Assembly: GCF_022201045.2 (NCBI RefSeq)
Contig: NC_068560.1
Location: 29,467,501-29,531,500, forward strand
Source: Citrus sinensis
Lineage: Eukaryota; Streptophyta; Magnoliopsida; Sapindales; Rutaceae
Direction: 5' to 3'
Length of the DNA: 64,000 nucleotides
Shown: piece by piece, positions 44,732 through 61,073 of the stretch
Numbering within the stretch: position 1 is the first letter of the stretch
How the letters are laid out: each line of letters starts with the position of its first letter
Program-made: the position numbers and the translations under genes
The notes under the pieces: generated by a model
What the model was told of the DNA's origin: nothing
Databases searched by the model: none
Seen by the model: only the letters and a program-made list of their open reading frames with translations

Positions 44732-47700
44732 TACTTGTACAGCAATTTGTAGACAGGAACATGTTAAAAAGTGCTTATGATACTATAAAGAAAAATGATC
44801 TCCAACAGGATTTTCCTGACGTATATCACAAGTGCAAAGAAAAGTATGGCTTATCTTTTCTCATAAGTTTTCTTTTCCAGGAGAATTTTGTGCTGTTGGG
44901 TTCTTGATTCCTTTCAACCCTCTTATTTCTCTGGCTCAAAATGCATCTCTCAAAAATTAAATGCAAGAAAATTTAACTGTGTTCTGTCTAGTGCAGCTTA
45001 CTGAAAAGGCTAGCAGAAAAAGCATGCTGGGATATTGCAGAGGCAAAGACAAAGGGTGATAAGCGATTACTAGAGTATTTGGTGAGTAGCCTTGGGTATG
45101 GTTGATTATGAATTCACAGTTTTCTCGATTACTCACCTGGAACTGGAAGCATCCTAGTAAGTGCTACTTATAATACACAATGTCACTGCAAGAGTTTTCT
45201 ACTTGGTCGCCCTTTTGGGTGTTTGAATATAAAATTTTTTAGTTAGTTTTGCATAACTTTTCTATTAAGTATGAAAAATTAATTCTTTTTCGGATAAAAA
45301 AAATTCAGGAATAATTTCTTCTTGCTTTGATGTTTTCTAATTGAAGTTGTTCTAGCTTATGGTTCTTACAAAATCGAATGATGTACTTTAGGCTCCATCG
45401 TTACGGTTTACTATGAACTGCTCTGTATATCTTATTTTGAACATAACTTTCTTCTTGATTGTTCTGTAACTACTTTGTAGATTATATTCTAAATTTCCCT
45501 TTTTCTTGAACTACTTTGTAGATTATATACTAAACTTAACTTCCTTAATTTTAAGGTTTATTTGGCAATGGAAGCCGGTTACTCAGAGAAGGTTGATGAA
45601 CTGTGTGAGCGATACTCACTTGAAGGATTTCTCAAAACCCGAGGTAATGCAAATACTTAATAATTTTTTTTTTAAGAATTATTTATGCTGGATAATGGTA
45701 TCTGCTTTACTAGATAAAGTTTTCATTTTCAAGTCATTGCTTTTGGAATAATTTTGGGTTATTTTCCTGTTTGATGTTGGTCAGAACCTGAGGCTGGTTT
45801 TGTGCATAGTCGATTTTTGCATCTTAAGGAAGTAGTTGTAGAAGACATAATCTGGGTTGATGAAGTTGATGGTTTGCATAAAGCAATTTGCCACATTGAG
45901 GGATGTAAGGTCGTGGGCATTGATTGTGAATGGAAACCCAATTATGTAAAAGGATGCAAAATGAACAAGGTACTTGCATCTCATTCCATTTTCCTGTAAT
46001 TAATCCATTTTTTTCAGTTACTTCTTCTCTGGATTTTCCAAGTAGCTTTGATTGGCAACTATAATAGATTCTACTTATTCTGATAAGTGATAAATGTATT
46101 TGGACTGTTCTTGCATTGTTTTTGTATGCCTCAGTCATAATACGTTGCTGCATCTAATTAAAATTTCTCACAGAAAAAGAAACAAAATGTGTTTTTGGGT
46201 TTAACAATTTGATGATAGGAGTTACTTTTTTCAGAGAAATGTTTGTTGTCAGCTATTCTTAATGAACGTGCAAAATGTTCATCACTTGATCATCTCATAT
46301 GCATTTTCTTTGTATAATAAAATTCCTGTTCCATCTTTCAGGTTTCTATCATGCAAATTGCTTCCGATGAGATGGTTTTCATTTTTGATTTGATTAAATT
46401 AGCTGAAGATGTACCTGATGTTTTAGATAGCTGCCTAACCCGCATTTTGCAATCTCCTGGAATTCTAAAACTCGGTATGAGATCAAAGCATTCTTGTTTT
46501 CCAAGGATTATTCTTATATATACAGAATCTGATTCCTCAAGAAGTATTTATATCACCTTTAGGACTCTTAATTAAGGGCCTTCTACGAAGTGGCTTAGAT
46601 TAAATATTACATTTATTAATCAGTTTTACTCTCTTATATTTGATTTCCAATTTATATGCTTTAGTTCATCCCAGCTACTGTCGTACATATTACTACATGT
46701 CTGTCTATTTTGAATAGTTTAATTTCCACTAGAATATTCTTTTATTTTTCCATTTACAGCGGAACATTATAAATGTGTGCTTTGTGTGACTTGTAGGTTA
46801 TAATTTTCAATGTGATATAAAGCAATTGGCTCACTCTTATGGAGAATTGGAATGTTTCAAGCACTATGAGATGTTACTGGACATTCAGAATGTATTCAAG
46901 GAACCTAAAGGTGGTCTCTCAGGGCTTGCAGAGGTAGTTAAACGTAACATCAGTCTCAGCTCTTTCTTTCAAGTCACCACTGTGTTTTTTTTTTTCTAAC
47001 TTAGTGCTTGCTTATGATTGTACCTCGTCCCTCTCTCTCTATTTGCTTATTGTAAAATAAGAAAATATTGGGAGCAGGCTTGAATAAAACAAGAAGGAAT
47101 AGCAACTGGGAGCAGCGGCCTTTGAGTCAAAATCAGGTATATCCAATCTGTGATGCATTCATCTTTTTTCTTGCTACTACTTCTATGCCAAGCTAAAAGG
47201 TACAGAAGCTTATGCCTATGCCTAAGGGAACCAGTAGCTTTCAGTTTGTATCCTCTCTGCAAACACATTATTTATTTGTGAAAGTACAGTAAAACACACT
47301 TGCACAGCATTGCCACTGCTTATGTGCATAAAGATGTATGTGCCTTTACCAATAAGATCAGATTAAGAGCAAACAAGAAGGTAGCCTGATGTCAGAAAAC
47401 GTCTTAGAATTTAGTTTCCATGGGTCACGCCATAGGAATCGTTGTTCTTATTGCTTTTGAAGATCTTTAAGTGAAGGATGGAGTATTTAATGTGCCATAT
47501 CCTTTCTATATCATTATCTATGATGAATAAACTTAAAATTGTGTTGCTTTCTCTTTAATGGTATCTTGCAGCTAGAATACGCTGCTCTGGATGCTGTTGT
47601 ACTTCTTCAAATATTCCACCATGTTCGTAGTTGCTCTCAGCCTACCGATGTCTCGGAGGGGCACGATAAAATTGAGTGGAAATCCTACATTGTGAGTATA

Positions 47701-47892
47701 TTAACAAAAATAAATTTTATTTGGAAGGCAATTTTGTGCTATCCCTCTCTTTCTTGGCAAGTGCATGTTCTTGCTTAAACTTGTCTGTTTGTGGGGATGA
47801 ATGTGCAGGTCTCGCATATGGATAACCCGAAGAAGTCCAAAAAGAGACCAACGATTAAAAAGGAGACAGAATCTGGGGCCAACTACCATTGA

Positions 47893-48823
47893 CAATCGAG
47901 TTTTCTAACTCCTCTCAGTACACCAACATTCATCTGTAAATATTCCCATTGAGTTAAGACTTATATGGATGTAATGTGCTCCTTTTATGTCATGAAACTA
48001 ATACAGCAGTACTTCCTTGAACTTCGATCAACCAGCTAACCCCTCGGCCAAAATTTTTTTGTTTCCAGCTATGAGATTATTTATACAAATTTATCATTAG
48101 TTGGAAGATCCTAAAAATGTTTCAATTTGGAATTTTAAAGTGCGGAAACGTCCGAAAAAACGCATAAATCGTGTGATTTAAACTTTAAACGCTTCAAGTT
48201 GTAAATCTTTAAAATCCTGCGGTTTTAAAATTTTTCCTATACTTTAAGATTTCGGACTAGAAAACTACGAAGATCCTATTGTTTATTTGACCAAAGTATC
48301 ATGGTTTATCTAATCTTAGACTTTGTTGTTCATCAAAGTGGCTGTTTGGGAGGTCTTTTGAGAGCCTTTTTGAGAATAACTGTTTTTTTGCAGAATTGGA
48401 AAACGGCTAGAAATAGGGGAGAAAAAAATAAATCATAAAACGACAATGTGGATCGAACAACCTCCGACCATTTTGATCTAATGGCTAAGGGGATACTCGT
48501 GAAACGAAGGAAAAAGGTTTTGAGCAAGATCAATGTATCGTGCTTTCTATACAATCAAATCATCGTACAACGACTATGTGCCGAACATGAGAGACTTCGG
48601 ATTCGAATATCGTTCGCACGAAAATTATTTGTACAAAATCCAAATATAGAGTTTGAACACAAAAAATTTGTAACCCCAAAATTCTTAGTAAATATTTATC
48701 TTAATTGAACACCTTCCATTCTTTTTACAACAGAAAAAAAGAGCTCCTTCATTCTCCGCCTCTCTTTCTTTCAAAAAGAATAAAAATAAAATTTGAGTTA
48801 AAAGATGCCACCCATTATATATA
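47893..48823. other. Intergenic between exonuclease and DUF3511 genes
   Basis: Starts with the exonuclease 3' UTR. No further coding exon is supported; short frames at 48333-48708 show no family resemblance. Confidence 0.4.
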
Positions 48824-48839
48824 TAATTTGAAACTCTTG
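48824..48839 (+). promoter_or_regulatory. TATA-like element of DUF3511 gene
   Basis: ATTATATATATAATTT lies about 70-80 bases upstream of the DUF3511 start codon, a reasonable TATA position with a short 5' UTR. Confidence 0.45.
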
Positions 48840-48906
48840 CTATTTTTTTTTCTCTTTTGTCTCAAACAATCGCACAAAGTGACAAAAGGAGAGAGGACCT
48901 TCCCTC

Positions 48907-49278
48907 ATGATGAACGAGTTCCGGCCGGCCTCCTACCGATCCAACGGAGGTGGCCACCACGGCCGGAACCTTGAGATAATTGAAGTGAAAATCCCAAGGA
49001 CCGGCGGCAGGCTCCAAGGCGTCGCCCGCTCTCGTTCATTGCATGGTCATAATAATCCTTATTATCACAGCCACAAGAGCACCAAAATTGCCAAAAGGAA
49101 CAAGAAAAGATCATCGGCATTTACATTCTCGTTGCCATGGAATGATGCTGACAACAAGAGGAGGAGGAGAGTTGCCAAATATAAGTACTATTCTGTCGAA
49201 GGGAAAGTTAAATCTTCGATAAAAAAAGGGTATAGTTGGTTCAAAAGCAAATGCTCTAAAGTTATGCATGGCTTGTAG
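48907..49278 (+). CDS. DUF3511 family small basic protein
   Basis: A single-exon gene of 123 residues, strongly basic. The C-terminal half matches the plant DUF3511 domain: FSLPWNDADNKRRRRVAKYKYYSVEGKVKSS is followed by IKKGYSWFKSKCSKVMHGL, the family's usual end (basic cluster, then Y-x-VEGK, then an aromatic helix). The N-terminal half is Gly/His/Arg/Ser-rich and less conserved; it includes LEIIEVKIPRTGGRLQGV-type sequence. Two methionines at positions 1 and 2 make the start slightly uncertain. The family's molecular role is unknown. From memory, a DUF3511 gene also sits close to RECQL1 in Arabidopsis, in line with the gene order here. Confidence 0.88.
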   Translation: MMNEFRPASYRSNGGGHHGRNLEIIEVKIPRTGGRLQGVARSRSLHGHNNPYYHSHKSTKIAKRNKKRSSAFTFSLPWNDADNKRRRRVAKYKYYSVEGKVKSSIKKGYSWFKSKCSKVMHGL

Positions 49279-50225
49279 TAGCGTGCAATTTGTGTGGTGT
49301 TCTAGGAAGTGATCGAAGCAAAATAATAATAATAGAGAAAGTGATTGATTTTTGTTTCATGATTATGTGAATGTAAAAAATGTTTGCATGCATGCACATA
49401 AATCGGTTTGTTGCATACATACATACATACACAATTTTTGTACAATAAAAGCTTTCTCTATCTTGTAGGATGAACCTTCGCTGTTTATACTTGCCACCCA
49501 TATATTTAATATTATATGTATGAGATAAGCACACAATAATACAAGTATGGCTTAAATCTCGAATCTATTTAAGCATAGCAACATTTTTTGCAGTGATTTT
49601 TTTGGTCATTTATTAGAGTTATAGCTATAGTGCCTTTACTATCTTTTAGATAATCTTGATTCTTGAATGCAATGAGGGAACTATATATGGCTCCATTAAA
49701 GAACTATGTGATAGGACATAGGGTGATAACAATGAGGAGGAGTAGAGAACAATGTGCACAAAAAAAAAGAGGTATACTTAATTGAAAAAACCCAGTAATA
49801 CTTAGTTCTTTTCAATAATTCAATTCAGTGTTATTGTCATATGTTAAAATCTCAATTGGCATTGCCTGAAATAATAATGTTAAAACATATAACACAAATT
49901 TAATAATTGCAGAAAACAGATGTATCTGATCGAAAATACTTTATTCATTTTGTGATTAAATTATGGAAGAATAAGTTTTAAAACAATGTAAAATAAAAAT
50001 AATAAAAATTAGCACACGTTGAAAAATTTTTTAATTGGTTTAATTTGTTTTAAGTATTAAAATTATTTATTTATTGAATTATTTTTCATTTAATTAGATA
50101 TTATTAATACGAACACTTCTCTTCTGGCGGGTAAATTACGGGTCCGGGTTAAATGGAAAAGGGCGGGAAGAGATAAAGAACAAACGCATCGTTTTAAGTT
50201 TTTTGCGCGCTTTTTCATCATCCGA
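49279..50225. other. Intergenic between DUF3511 and RecQ genes
   Basis: DUF3511 3' UTR followed by AT-rich sequence. A short ACAT/CATA repeat occurs near 49417-49431. No coding exon. Confidence 0.4.
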
Positions 50226-50235
50226 TATATAAAAA
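50226..50235 (+). promoter_or_regulatory. TATA box of RecQ gene
   Basis: TATATAAAAA lies 91 bases before the start codon, with GC-rich flanks, fitting a core promoter. Confidence 0.55.
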
Positions 50236-50325
50236 CCAAGACTGCAAATGAAACACTTCGCTTCAATTTCAAAGCATAATTTCGCGTGAGTGTTTTCACC
50301 ATTCGATCAAATTGACCCGTCAGAA

Positions 50326-54069
<3,744 letters not shown>

Positions 54070-57000
54070 GCAAATGGGTGCTGGTCTCTGACTGCAAATG
54101 AAGTGTGTTCTAACTTGTAGTGGATATGACCTACCTTCTCCTTTGGCCACCACTCAGTTTTCTTTGCCCCATGATGCCTCTATTATAGCTTGAGAAATGA
54201 TATATTTTCTTCTTAAATGTCATTTCTGAAAGGTTAAAGTAGAGGCTTCTTTTTCATAACCTGTCCAACAATCCCTGAAGAAAATGCTTGATGAAGATTA
54301 CGCTGCGAAGAGGAACCAAACTGACTTGTCTTTGTCAAGTTAAAGCACTTCAACCGAAGCCCAGTTTTTTTATTTCAGACTAAACAACATTTGTGCATGT
54401 GGCGTCACATGCACTCAAATGCATATGCTGGTGTTTCTCTCAAATGCATATGCTGGTGTTTTCAAGGTGAGCTACATTGGTGAAGAATTACACTTAAATA
54501 CTTATATGCTTGTTTTTTTTTCACTTTCCTTTCCTTTTATCTTTTTACAAATCAAAATTTAGAACCAATCTTCATGCATAGTCACGGATATGTGGTAATG
54601 GTTGAATATGAAATCTTCATCTTCATTTCATGCATAGATTCTTTTGTGTTGCGCTTGCGCATAGAGGACTTTATGTGAGTTTGGCTTTATTCCAGATTTT
54701 CTTGATACTTTTTTATTTTCAGAAGTAACTAAAAGCTGATAATAAAGCAGATTTGCTTAGTGCTTTTCAACTGAGCATTATGTATATATATATATATATT
54801 GGATTTATCGAAAGCAATAGTATTAATTTTGTTAAAGATTACTAATGCGTGAACATGGGTACACTGCATGTGCTGTTCAAACAGGAAAGAAAGCATTTAT
54901 AAGCCCTTTTGTTAAAAGTGCTTTTTGGCAAAAAAACTTCCATACAAGCCATAATTTTGGCCAACCATTGATGATTTCACAAAGCGGGCTAGTTTATTAA
55001 TAAAAGGTGAATCTAAGATCTAAGATGTGCAGTGACACGAAGACTAATTACAAGTAATTTGAGAAAGAGCACATGCAACCACCGTGCAATTATTGGTGAT
55101 TAACGTTCATATGAAGAAAGATTTAGATTTGATTTGGATTAGATTAGATAATGAAATGTCAACGACCCAATAATCCATTCATGTGTTACACATTTAACTA
55201 TATTTTTCCAAAAGTTGTCAAAACTTTACTTAAACCCCAAATTTTCTTTTATCACTATTTTTTTTTAAGCTTAAACTTTGATTAAGGGGTCCAGTTTTGA
55301 AAATAAGCTTGATTTGCTGATCCTCAAGAATCTTAACGAAATAAATCACTACCTAATTGGAAAAAGAAAACTAATATTTGACTATTCTTGTATTCCTCCA
55401 TCGGAATTTTCTTTTTTTTTTTCACCAAACAATCAATTTGCTACCAAAAATTCCAAAGATGACAAGAAAATATAGACATGTTTTTGGCTTAAAATATTCA
55501 AAGTATCTGCTTCATGCTACCATGCCTCCACTCTATAATGGGGGAGCAATATTATGAGTTTTGATGCTTACATCAAATCGCTACATTAGAAAAGGAGACA
55601 TTATGTAGTTATGCACTAGTGGGTTAGCTTAGTTGGTAAAATTTTTAATGAGATTGGAACCATGATCCTACTGCAATTAAAAAAAATTAAATTTTTTTTA
55701 TAAAAAAAATGAAATATAGGTAAAAATAAAGAAACATAGGGGGAATTAAAAAAAAGATCAATATAAAATTACCAAAGAGTTGAGAATGGGAATATAAAAT
55801 TAAATTATTTTGTTAAAGCTACAAATTTCAGTATTTCACCTAGGAGATAGAGTTTCTTTTGTACAGGTTCAAGGTGGCAACTGGCAACAAGTTATTGCAT
55901 ATGATGTTATCTATTGATTGGAAAAAGAGAGAGGGCAGAAAAAAAAAAAGAAAAGAAAGGAAAATTCTCAATATTTTATTTGTTAAAAACTTAAATAAAA
56001 ATTTTGATACACTTTTTCAGAAGTAAAAGAACTACTGAACCAGAATCATTAACTTTTTGTGCTGCTTTTAGTTTTAACAACCAATTTTTTCTTAACTGAA
56101 TTTTCATCCTTTGTATTTTGTAATGTTCTAATTTGTCTCAAGATATATAGTTTCATGGTTATATAAGTTGAATCTAAGAGCTGAAAGCAACGATAGTATC
56201 ATAAGTTCATAACCCAACATAACTGGTCCAATATATACATGCAGAATTATTAAAATAGAAGTACAGGCGAAGGAAAAATCAAAGTCTTTTTTAACAATAT
56301 TGGGGTGTCCCCGCTTGTGCCTGTACAAGAAGTTGTGAACCCTTGATCGAAAGTGTGTCTGCCAATAGATGAATGCCACGTGGGCATGACACGAGCTTTG
56401 ACGTTGGAAGAGCCAGTCACTTCTCCTAGATTTATTGCTTGAAATCAGACCAGACATCTCTTACTCTCCTCTATACTAATTTTTCTCTTTCTTCAGAGTT
56501 CAGGCAAACACTCCCAACTCAAGTGTCTTTTTGAACTCTTTTATTTTTGGTTTGTAAATTGTAGTGCCCTTTTCATTTGGACCCATTTCTTATCTCAACA
56601 AAATTTCATTTTTATCTCACTCAATATTTGCTTATGTCACCAATATTTTCTTCTGATATCAGCTTCTCATTCTTCAAGAGAATAAAAAGTCCAATTTTTG
56701 CAGTCTCTCTTGGTTTAGTGCTTTGAAAATGGCCTAAAATGTGAGAAAAAAGAAAGTGCTTGGTGGGATTTAGATTTACAAAAATGGGGTTTCTGTTATA
56801 AAGATGAATGTGAGATGAGATTGCTTCAGATTATTCAAAGTTTCTTTGTTCATTTTGAAGAATACTCAGCTGGATTTGGTTCCTTCTCGTAGTCCCATTG
56901 TGCTTTTTGAGTGTGAATTTACTTGATTTCGGTGATTTGCCGTAGGCTCGAGTTTTGCTAAGTGGGATTTTGCATTTGAAGGGCTTTTGGTAAATTTCCA

Positions 57001-57330
57001 TACTTTGCTAAAAGAAAATTTTTTGATGCACTTTTATTTGTAACTTCAATGTATTTGCTGAATTTTGTGAATTAAAAATTAGGAACATAAAAAATGTGAT
57101 TTGCATGTTAAGTACCTTTCTTTTAAGGGAAAAGGCGTTCTGTAAGCTTATTCTAGCTGAATTAAAAATGTGGGTAAAATTAGGCATGATGATGGCTTAA
57201 ATCTTGGCTGTCTGTTTCATTACATGTACCATTTTGAACTTTGTTTGGAATTTATAAATGCAAGTGTGATAAAACTTGAGTGTTTCTTATTTCTTGTCAA
57301 ATGGCTTTTGTAGTTTTGCTGTTAGATGAA
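54070..57330. other. Intergenic and 5' untranslated region of TRM gene
   Basis: 54070-54500 is likely RecQ 3' UTR and includes a 25-bp tandem duplication at 54414-54462. A TA microsatellite lies at about 54782-54799. A tRNA-like fragment sits at 55613-55690. From about 56460 to 57330 the pyrimidine-rich sequence and an acceptor at 57311-57313 fit a 5' UTR exon plus intron of the TRM gene. Confidence 0.45.
55613..55690 (+). mobile_element. tRNA-derived SINE-like fragment
   Basis: TTAGCTTAGTTGGTAAAA resembles a Pol III box A and GGAACCATGATCC, about 25 bases on, a worn box B. A-rich sequence follows. This is the pattern of a plant SINE head, truncated and diverged. Evidence is short, so confidence is low. 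Confidence 0.35.
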
Positions 57331-60300
57331 ATGATGGAGGCTGAGAAGAAACGTTCCAAAGGGGGTTTTCTGCAATTGTTTGACTGGAACGGCAAATCTC
57401 GGAAAAAGCTGTTCTCAAATAATTTTGAGTTGGATGGTACATCATTATTTCCCACGGATTATGAAAATGCTTTTGGAAACCAATTTTCCAATGAGTTTGT
57501 GTACTTGTTAATTCATGGTTTTTTTCATCATAGGTGAACCAAAGAAAGGCAAAGAAAATGTTGGGACAATGGCTAAGTCACTGCTTCAAGTGGTGTGTAT
57601 TTCTTCATTGATTGAAAATTTTGTTGACGCTTTTGCATTTCAAAGTAGAAGCAATAGCAATAGTAAAGTAGTAATTATTGATGGTCAATATGTTCACGGT
57701 TGCTATGTGACAGATAGAGGTGGATGAGAGCAGAGCAAGTTCAAGTAACAAAGGAAGTGGTGACTTCAATTGTGCTTCATCGGTAACTAGTGATGAAGGA
57801 TTTGGAACTAGAGCCCCTGGGGTAGTCGCTAGACTAATGGGTTTGGATTCATTGCCAACATCAAATGTTCCTGAGCTTTCTTCGGTCCCATATCTTGACT
57901 TGCAGTCTCTAGGAACATCTCGTTATGATAGGAGTATCCCTAATTTGTGTAGTGAAAACCATCCTGTGGATTTTCCAAACATTCCTGGAAAAGAGTGGAT
58001 TTCAAATACAGTTGAATCAAGACCACATAAGGTGCATAACCGGCCAATTGAGAGATTTCAAACTGAAATGCTGCCGCCAAAATCAGCTAAATCAATTTCA
58101 ATCACCCACCATAAGCTGCTGTCACCTATCAAGAATCCTGGGATTGCCCCCTCAAGAAATACAGCTTACATTGTGGAGGCAGCTGCAAAGATAATTGAGG
58201 CGAGTCCCCAGGCAACTACCAAGGGTAAAAGGCCATCAGTTGTGTCTTCAGCTCCCTTGAGAATTTGGGATTTCAAAGATAAAATGGAAGCTAAGCATAG
58301 AGCATCCAGGCCTCAAATAAAATCTAACGAGTCTGTTGCCGTCAAGTATACGAAAGGACAGCATCATAACCAGAGCCACCGTGAAACAGATTGTACATCA
58401 GCAGTCAAAGCTTCTGTTAATGTAGAAAAGAGAAATCCTGAAAACATGAGGAAGAAAGGAAAATCAGATACGATGGCTGTGCAGGCGAGAGTCAATGTGC
58501 TGAGGAGAGATGTATCGGCCTCGAGTAGTATTAGCGGTCGAAGCTCTATGAACCAGAAGGAAAAGAGTGCTGTCAAAGCAAACCAGTTTCACAAGAGCCC
58601 GAAAGATTCACAAAGGACTGCACAGAAGGGAACTCCTACAAACAGGACTAACAATGTGCTTAGGCAAAATAACCAGAAGCAGAATCATATATTGAATAAA
58701 GATGGTTCAAATTTAAAGGCTTGTGTTATCAATCAGCAAGTCAGAAAATTGAAGTCCACAAGTGGTTCTATAGGACCGAACAGAACTGTAAGCAAGGCCG
58801 TTGCTAACTCTGAAACTGGGTCCAGAAGGACTGGCTTAACAACAAATGACACTAGAAAGGAGCTTTCTTCATCTAAAGCAAAGAATTCATCCCAGAAGAA
58901 ACAATCTGCAAATGCTGATTCTATGTCTGTAGAAAGTACTGATGATGAAATGAAGAAAGATGAGAGGTCTATAAAATGTAACATTGCGATTGAAGGAGGT
59001 ATGACTCGGGCCACAGATAATAGGAAGACTGGAATGGATGTTGTTTCATTTACGTTCTCCTCCCCCATAAGATCCAGGCCTGATACAGAGTCCTCTGGCC
59101 GAGTCATGAGAACAAATAACTGCTTTAATATCGATCATTTTGGTGACAATAATCAGCTTTACTTAAGAAATACTTCATCATCATCTCCTTGGTTGAATAT
59201 AATTGGTGGTAATGCTTTGAGTGTTCTTTTGGAACAGAAGCTCATGGAATTGACATGTAAGGTTGATTCATCCCATTGCAATGTGATCAGAGAGGGGACT
59301 TCTGGTCTTGCAGCATCCACTTTACCAGATTCAATGCCCACATCCAGCATGGTAACAGCAGAAGAAGGCCAAAGGCTTCAAGTTCATCTAGATAACAGTA
59401 ATTCTGATATCACAGACAACTCTTGTTCAACCTCCAATGACAATTCAGTGCTTAGTATCAACCCAAAGTGGCAGGTCCATCTCATTGGTTTTTAGTACTT
59501 ATTTACTACTATTCCTTTCTTAATTCTCGCTCTTACCAATAAATTTATGCCTGTGTTAGTGTCTAATTGTCCAGATTTTAGTTGCATGAAAGTATGTCGA
59601 AAACTAGTCGTGATGTCTTCTTGTTCTTCTGAGTTTGAGTCTGATACAAAAACTGTTTGGTGCATTTGTTGCCTTCCGGTGAGTTTTTATAAATCCAATT
59701 ACCACCCTTGACACTATGCGGACTGGTATTGTAGATCTCTTGCCTGTTTTGAAATGATGTTGCACACCCTACAGTTTCCTGTTCGAGTTAAAATGTCAGC
59801 TGTGTATACTCTTAATTTTTGCACATATATTACGCAGCTGTCCATATTCTGAAAAGATTTGGAATTCTGGATGAAATGCTTTAACTTGCTCCTGTTTACA
59901 TAAATTTTTTTCCCATGCTATTTCCTTGATGCTCTAGTTCATGGAACACAATTATTCTGATTACTTGTTTTTACTTGATGGACATATCCTGAAATAAGAC
60001 ATGACATTGCTCAAACTCTCTTGAACAGTCTCAGCAATCTGAAGAAATGGAAAGGCAGAGCAGCAGCAGCTACTACAAAGAAAATGGAAGAGAATTTGAT
60101 TGTGAACATTCTAGCTCAGTTGCAAGTCTTGAACACTCTAATACAACTCTTAATTGCTCAGATATCAGAAACAGCACCAATGGTAAATTACTGTCTTTCT
60201 TTTGTTTATTTCCTTGTATCAGATGTGAAGCATGGTGATGCACCTGAAAGTTTTGTTTCATTTCTGGCTCATAATCGAGTTATATGAGGAATCAGTGGAT

Positions 60301-61073
60301 GATGGCATCATAATAGTGCTGGATTAGACTGATCATTTGTTTTACATCTGTGCACTTTCCAATGAATTGAGTATTGACAAAAACATACACTTTTCTTTTC
60401 AGACTGCAAACAGGTTTCATTGTCTCAAGAAATAGAACCCACTTGGCTTCCAACTGATGTATCATTGTCCATGGATTGCGAGACAGAATTATCTGACTCA
60501 GCCACTTCTATATCAGTTGGGAACACAGGCAAAAAGCATATGACTAGAACATTCAGTCTCATAGATGAAATTGAATCAAGCAACTGGGAATTTGAGTACT
60601 TGAGGGAATTACTTGACAATGCAGAGCTAAAAATTAACAAGTTTGCATTGGGTCAGATCAACCAGGTTATAACACCGAGCCTCTTCAACCAGTTGGAGAA
60701 TCAGGAAAATAAATTGGGAAGAAACATAGACGAGTACTCCAAGCTCGGACGAAAGGTTCTGTTCAACTATGTCTGTGAATGCCTGGATTTCAAATGCCAA
60801 CAACTTTTTGTAGGAAGCTGCAGGGGATGGGCTAAATGGGTGACATTGTTTCAGAGGAAGGATTGGTTGGCAGAAGAATTATACAAAGAGTTGCTGTGTT
60901 GGAAGAGTATGCGGGACTTGATGCTGGATGAGCTTGTGGACAAGGATATGAGCTCACAGCATGGGAAATGGCTTGATTTCGACACTGAAGCTTTTGAAGA
61001 AGGTGTTGAGATTGAAAGTAGGATATTAACTTCTTTGGTTGATGAATTGGTTTATGATTTCTTGCTCGTCTAA
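57331..61073 (+). CDS. TRM: TRM/LONGIFOLIA-like protein with VARLMGL and DUF4378
   Basis: Five coding exons (57331-57436, 57534-57592, 57714-59474, 60029-60182, 60403-61073) add to 2,751 nt, 916 residues. TRM (TON1-recruiting motif) proteins bring TON1 and a PP2A complex to cortical microtubules and control division plane and cell shape. The N-terminus has GGFLQLFDWNGKSRKKLFS (about 12-30), typical of the TRM6/7/8 group. VARLMGL, the M2 motif, is at about 93-99. The middle is long, basic and disordered (rich in S, N, K, R), with AYIVEAAAKIIEASP and RIWDFKDKME (about 190-230) as conserved islands. The C-terminal DUF4378 domain spans about 755-910 (WEFEYLRELL, LGRKVLFNYVCECLD, ILTSLVDELVYDFLL). 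The start ATG at 57331 follows a likely 5' UTR intron acceptor at 57313. Confidence 0.88.

Larger units (their letters stand above)
36622..47892 (+). pseudogene. Mut7-like 3'-5' exonuclease gene, split by an LTR retrotransposon
   Basis: Coding exons are 36622-36769, 37226-37795 continuing at 44732-44843, 44997-45081, 45556-45643, 45785-45969, 46342-46474, 46797-46933, 47062-47136, 47572-47691 and 47809-47892. Leaving out the insert and one copy of its target duplication, the frame stays open for 578 residues with all introns GT-AG. The C-terminal third is a DEDDy exonuclease of the RNase D/WRN class: GIDCEW (D381, E383), LGYNFQCDIKQL, and YAALD (Y514, D518). The N-terminal half is helical and family-specific (SPVVFLYLLKECY, GFSHLIISALRRH), as in Arabidopsis At5g24340-like and animal Mut-7/EXD3 proteins. 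In the sequence as given, translation enters the LTR after about 239 host residues and stops at 37828-37830, well before the nuclease domain. The host exons show no other damage, so disruption is recent. Spliced rescue or an intact second allele is possible. Confidence 0.88.

Noticed and set aside
58364-59350. Minus-strand frames opposite the TRM coding exon
   Set aside because: Antisense shadows of the long third exon of the TRM gene.
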